A stretch of DNA of 29,298 nucleotides from Saccoglossus kowalevskii. Taxonomy: Eukaryota; Hemichordata; Enteropneusta; Harrimaniidae. The DNA lies in assembly GCF_000003605.2 (NCBI RefSeq), contig NW_003124893.1:85118-114415 (forward strand), in the 5' to 3' direction. The position numbers were made by a program, and so were the translations under genes. The notes below the pieces were generated by a model, which was not told the DNA's origin, did no database searches, and saw only the letters and a program-made list of their open reading frames with translations. Numbering within the stretch: the stretch's first letter is position 1; the number at the start of each line of letters is the position of its first letter. Below are positions 29,004-29,298 of this stretch, piece after piece.

Positions 29004-29298
29004 CTGATGGAAATAAATTGGCAAATCAGTTAGAGAATTCTGGTTTCAGTCAGTAGAATGTTAAGTATAATGTTTTTTATTACTGATGATTCAACGGAAG
29101 CTTCAATTGCCCAGTCAAAAACAATTTTGTCTCTTGGTGATTGAAAGGCTACTGATACATGGTGGAGACTCGTGTATAAATAAGTTAAATTTTTCAAAAA
29201 TATTCACTATTTTATGTTTATACCTGTATTTGTTGAAGGCAGAAAACATTCTAAGGTCAATCCCTAAATTATAGTACAATTAAATCCATGTTAGTGAC
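29004..29298 (-). other. Partial BTAF1 intron running off the right edge
   Basis: No Walker A-encoding exon is found on the minus strand in these 295 bp, so the sequence is read as intron. Nothing else was recognised. Confidence 0.75.

Overview
The window is animal nuclear DNA, probably from a non-vertebrate bilaterian and most likely a marine invertebrate. Genes are split by GT-AG introns, the intergenic and intronic DNA is AT-rich, and it is crowded with small inverted-repeat transposons and tandem arrays. No tRNA, rRNA, bacterial operon or CRISPR locus was seen. Two conserved genes are recognisable, and they converge tail to tail.

Left part (about 3.0-10.75 kb, + strand): a complete five-exon GRB2 / drk / sem-5 orthologue. 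It encodes the SH3-SH2-SH3 adaptor that links tyrosine-kinase receptors to SOS and Ras. The joined reading frame gives 206 aa against 217 aa in human. A TATA box lies about 90 bp before the ATG and an AATAAA about 150 bp after the stop. Intron 1 carries a 299-bp TTAA-flanked inverted-repeat element, and intron 2 carries a 155-bp hAT-like element.

Middle (about 10.9-17.8 kb): non-coding satellite DNA between the two gene ends. First comes a minisatellite with a 74-bp unit and a hairpin core, broken by a 769-base assembly gap. Then comes about 3.35 kb of a 40-bp satellite, in two sequence types that alternate in blocks and share a 12-bp perfect palindrome. Two copies of an interspersed roughly 200-bp inverted-repeat element (MITE) and a perfect CTCF-consensus site follow.

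Right part (about 18.5-29.0 kb, - strand): the last eleven coding exons (535 aa plus stop) of BTAF1 / Mot1 / TAF172, the SNF2-family ATPase that strips TBP from DNA. The exons cover helicase motifs Ia to VI and the natural C-terminus. The Walker A exon and the long HEAT-repeat N-terminal half lie beyond the right edge. All splice phases close without a break. BTAF1 introns hold two MITE copies, a 930-bp transposon with 31-bp perfect terminal inverted repeats, a degenerate possible relative of it, a (GACA)n microsatellite, and tandem arrays of about 40-bp and 22-bp units.

The two genes have unrelated jobs (membrane signalling and transcription-factor recycling) and share only the convergent 3' interval. 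I found no convincing new multi-gene system. The unusual material is the repeat and transposon structure and possible architectural-protein sites. Coordinates of exons were worked out by hand from splice signals and protein conservation.
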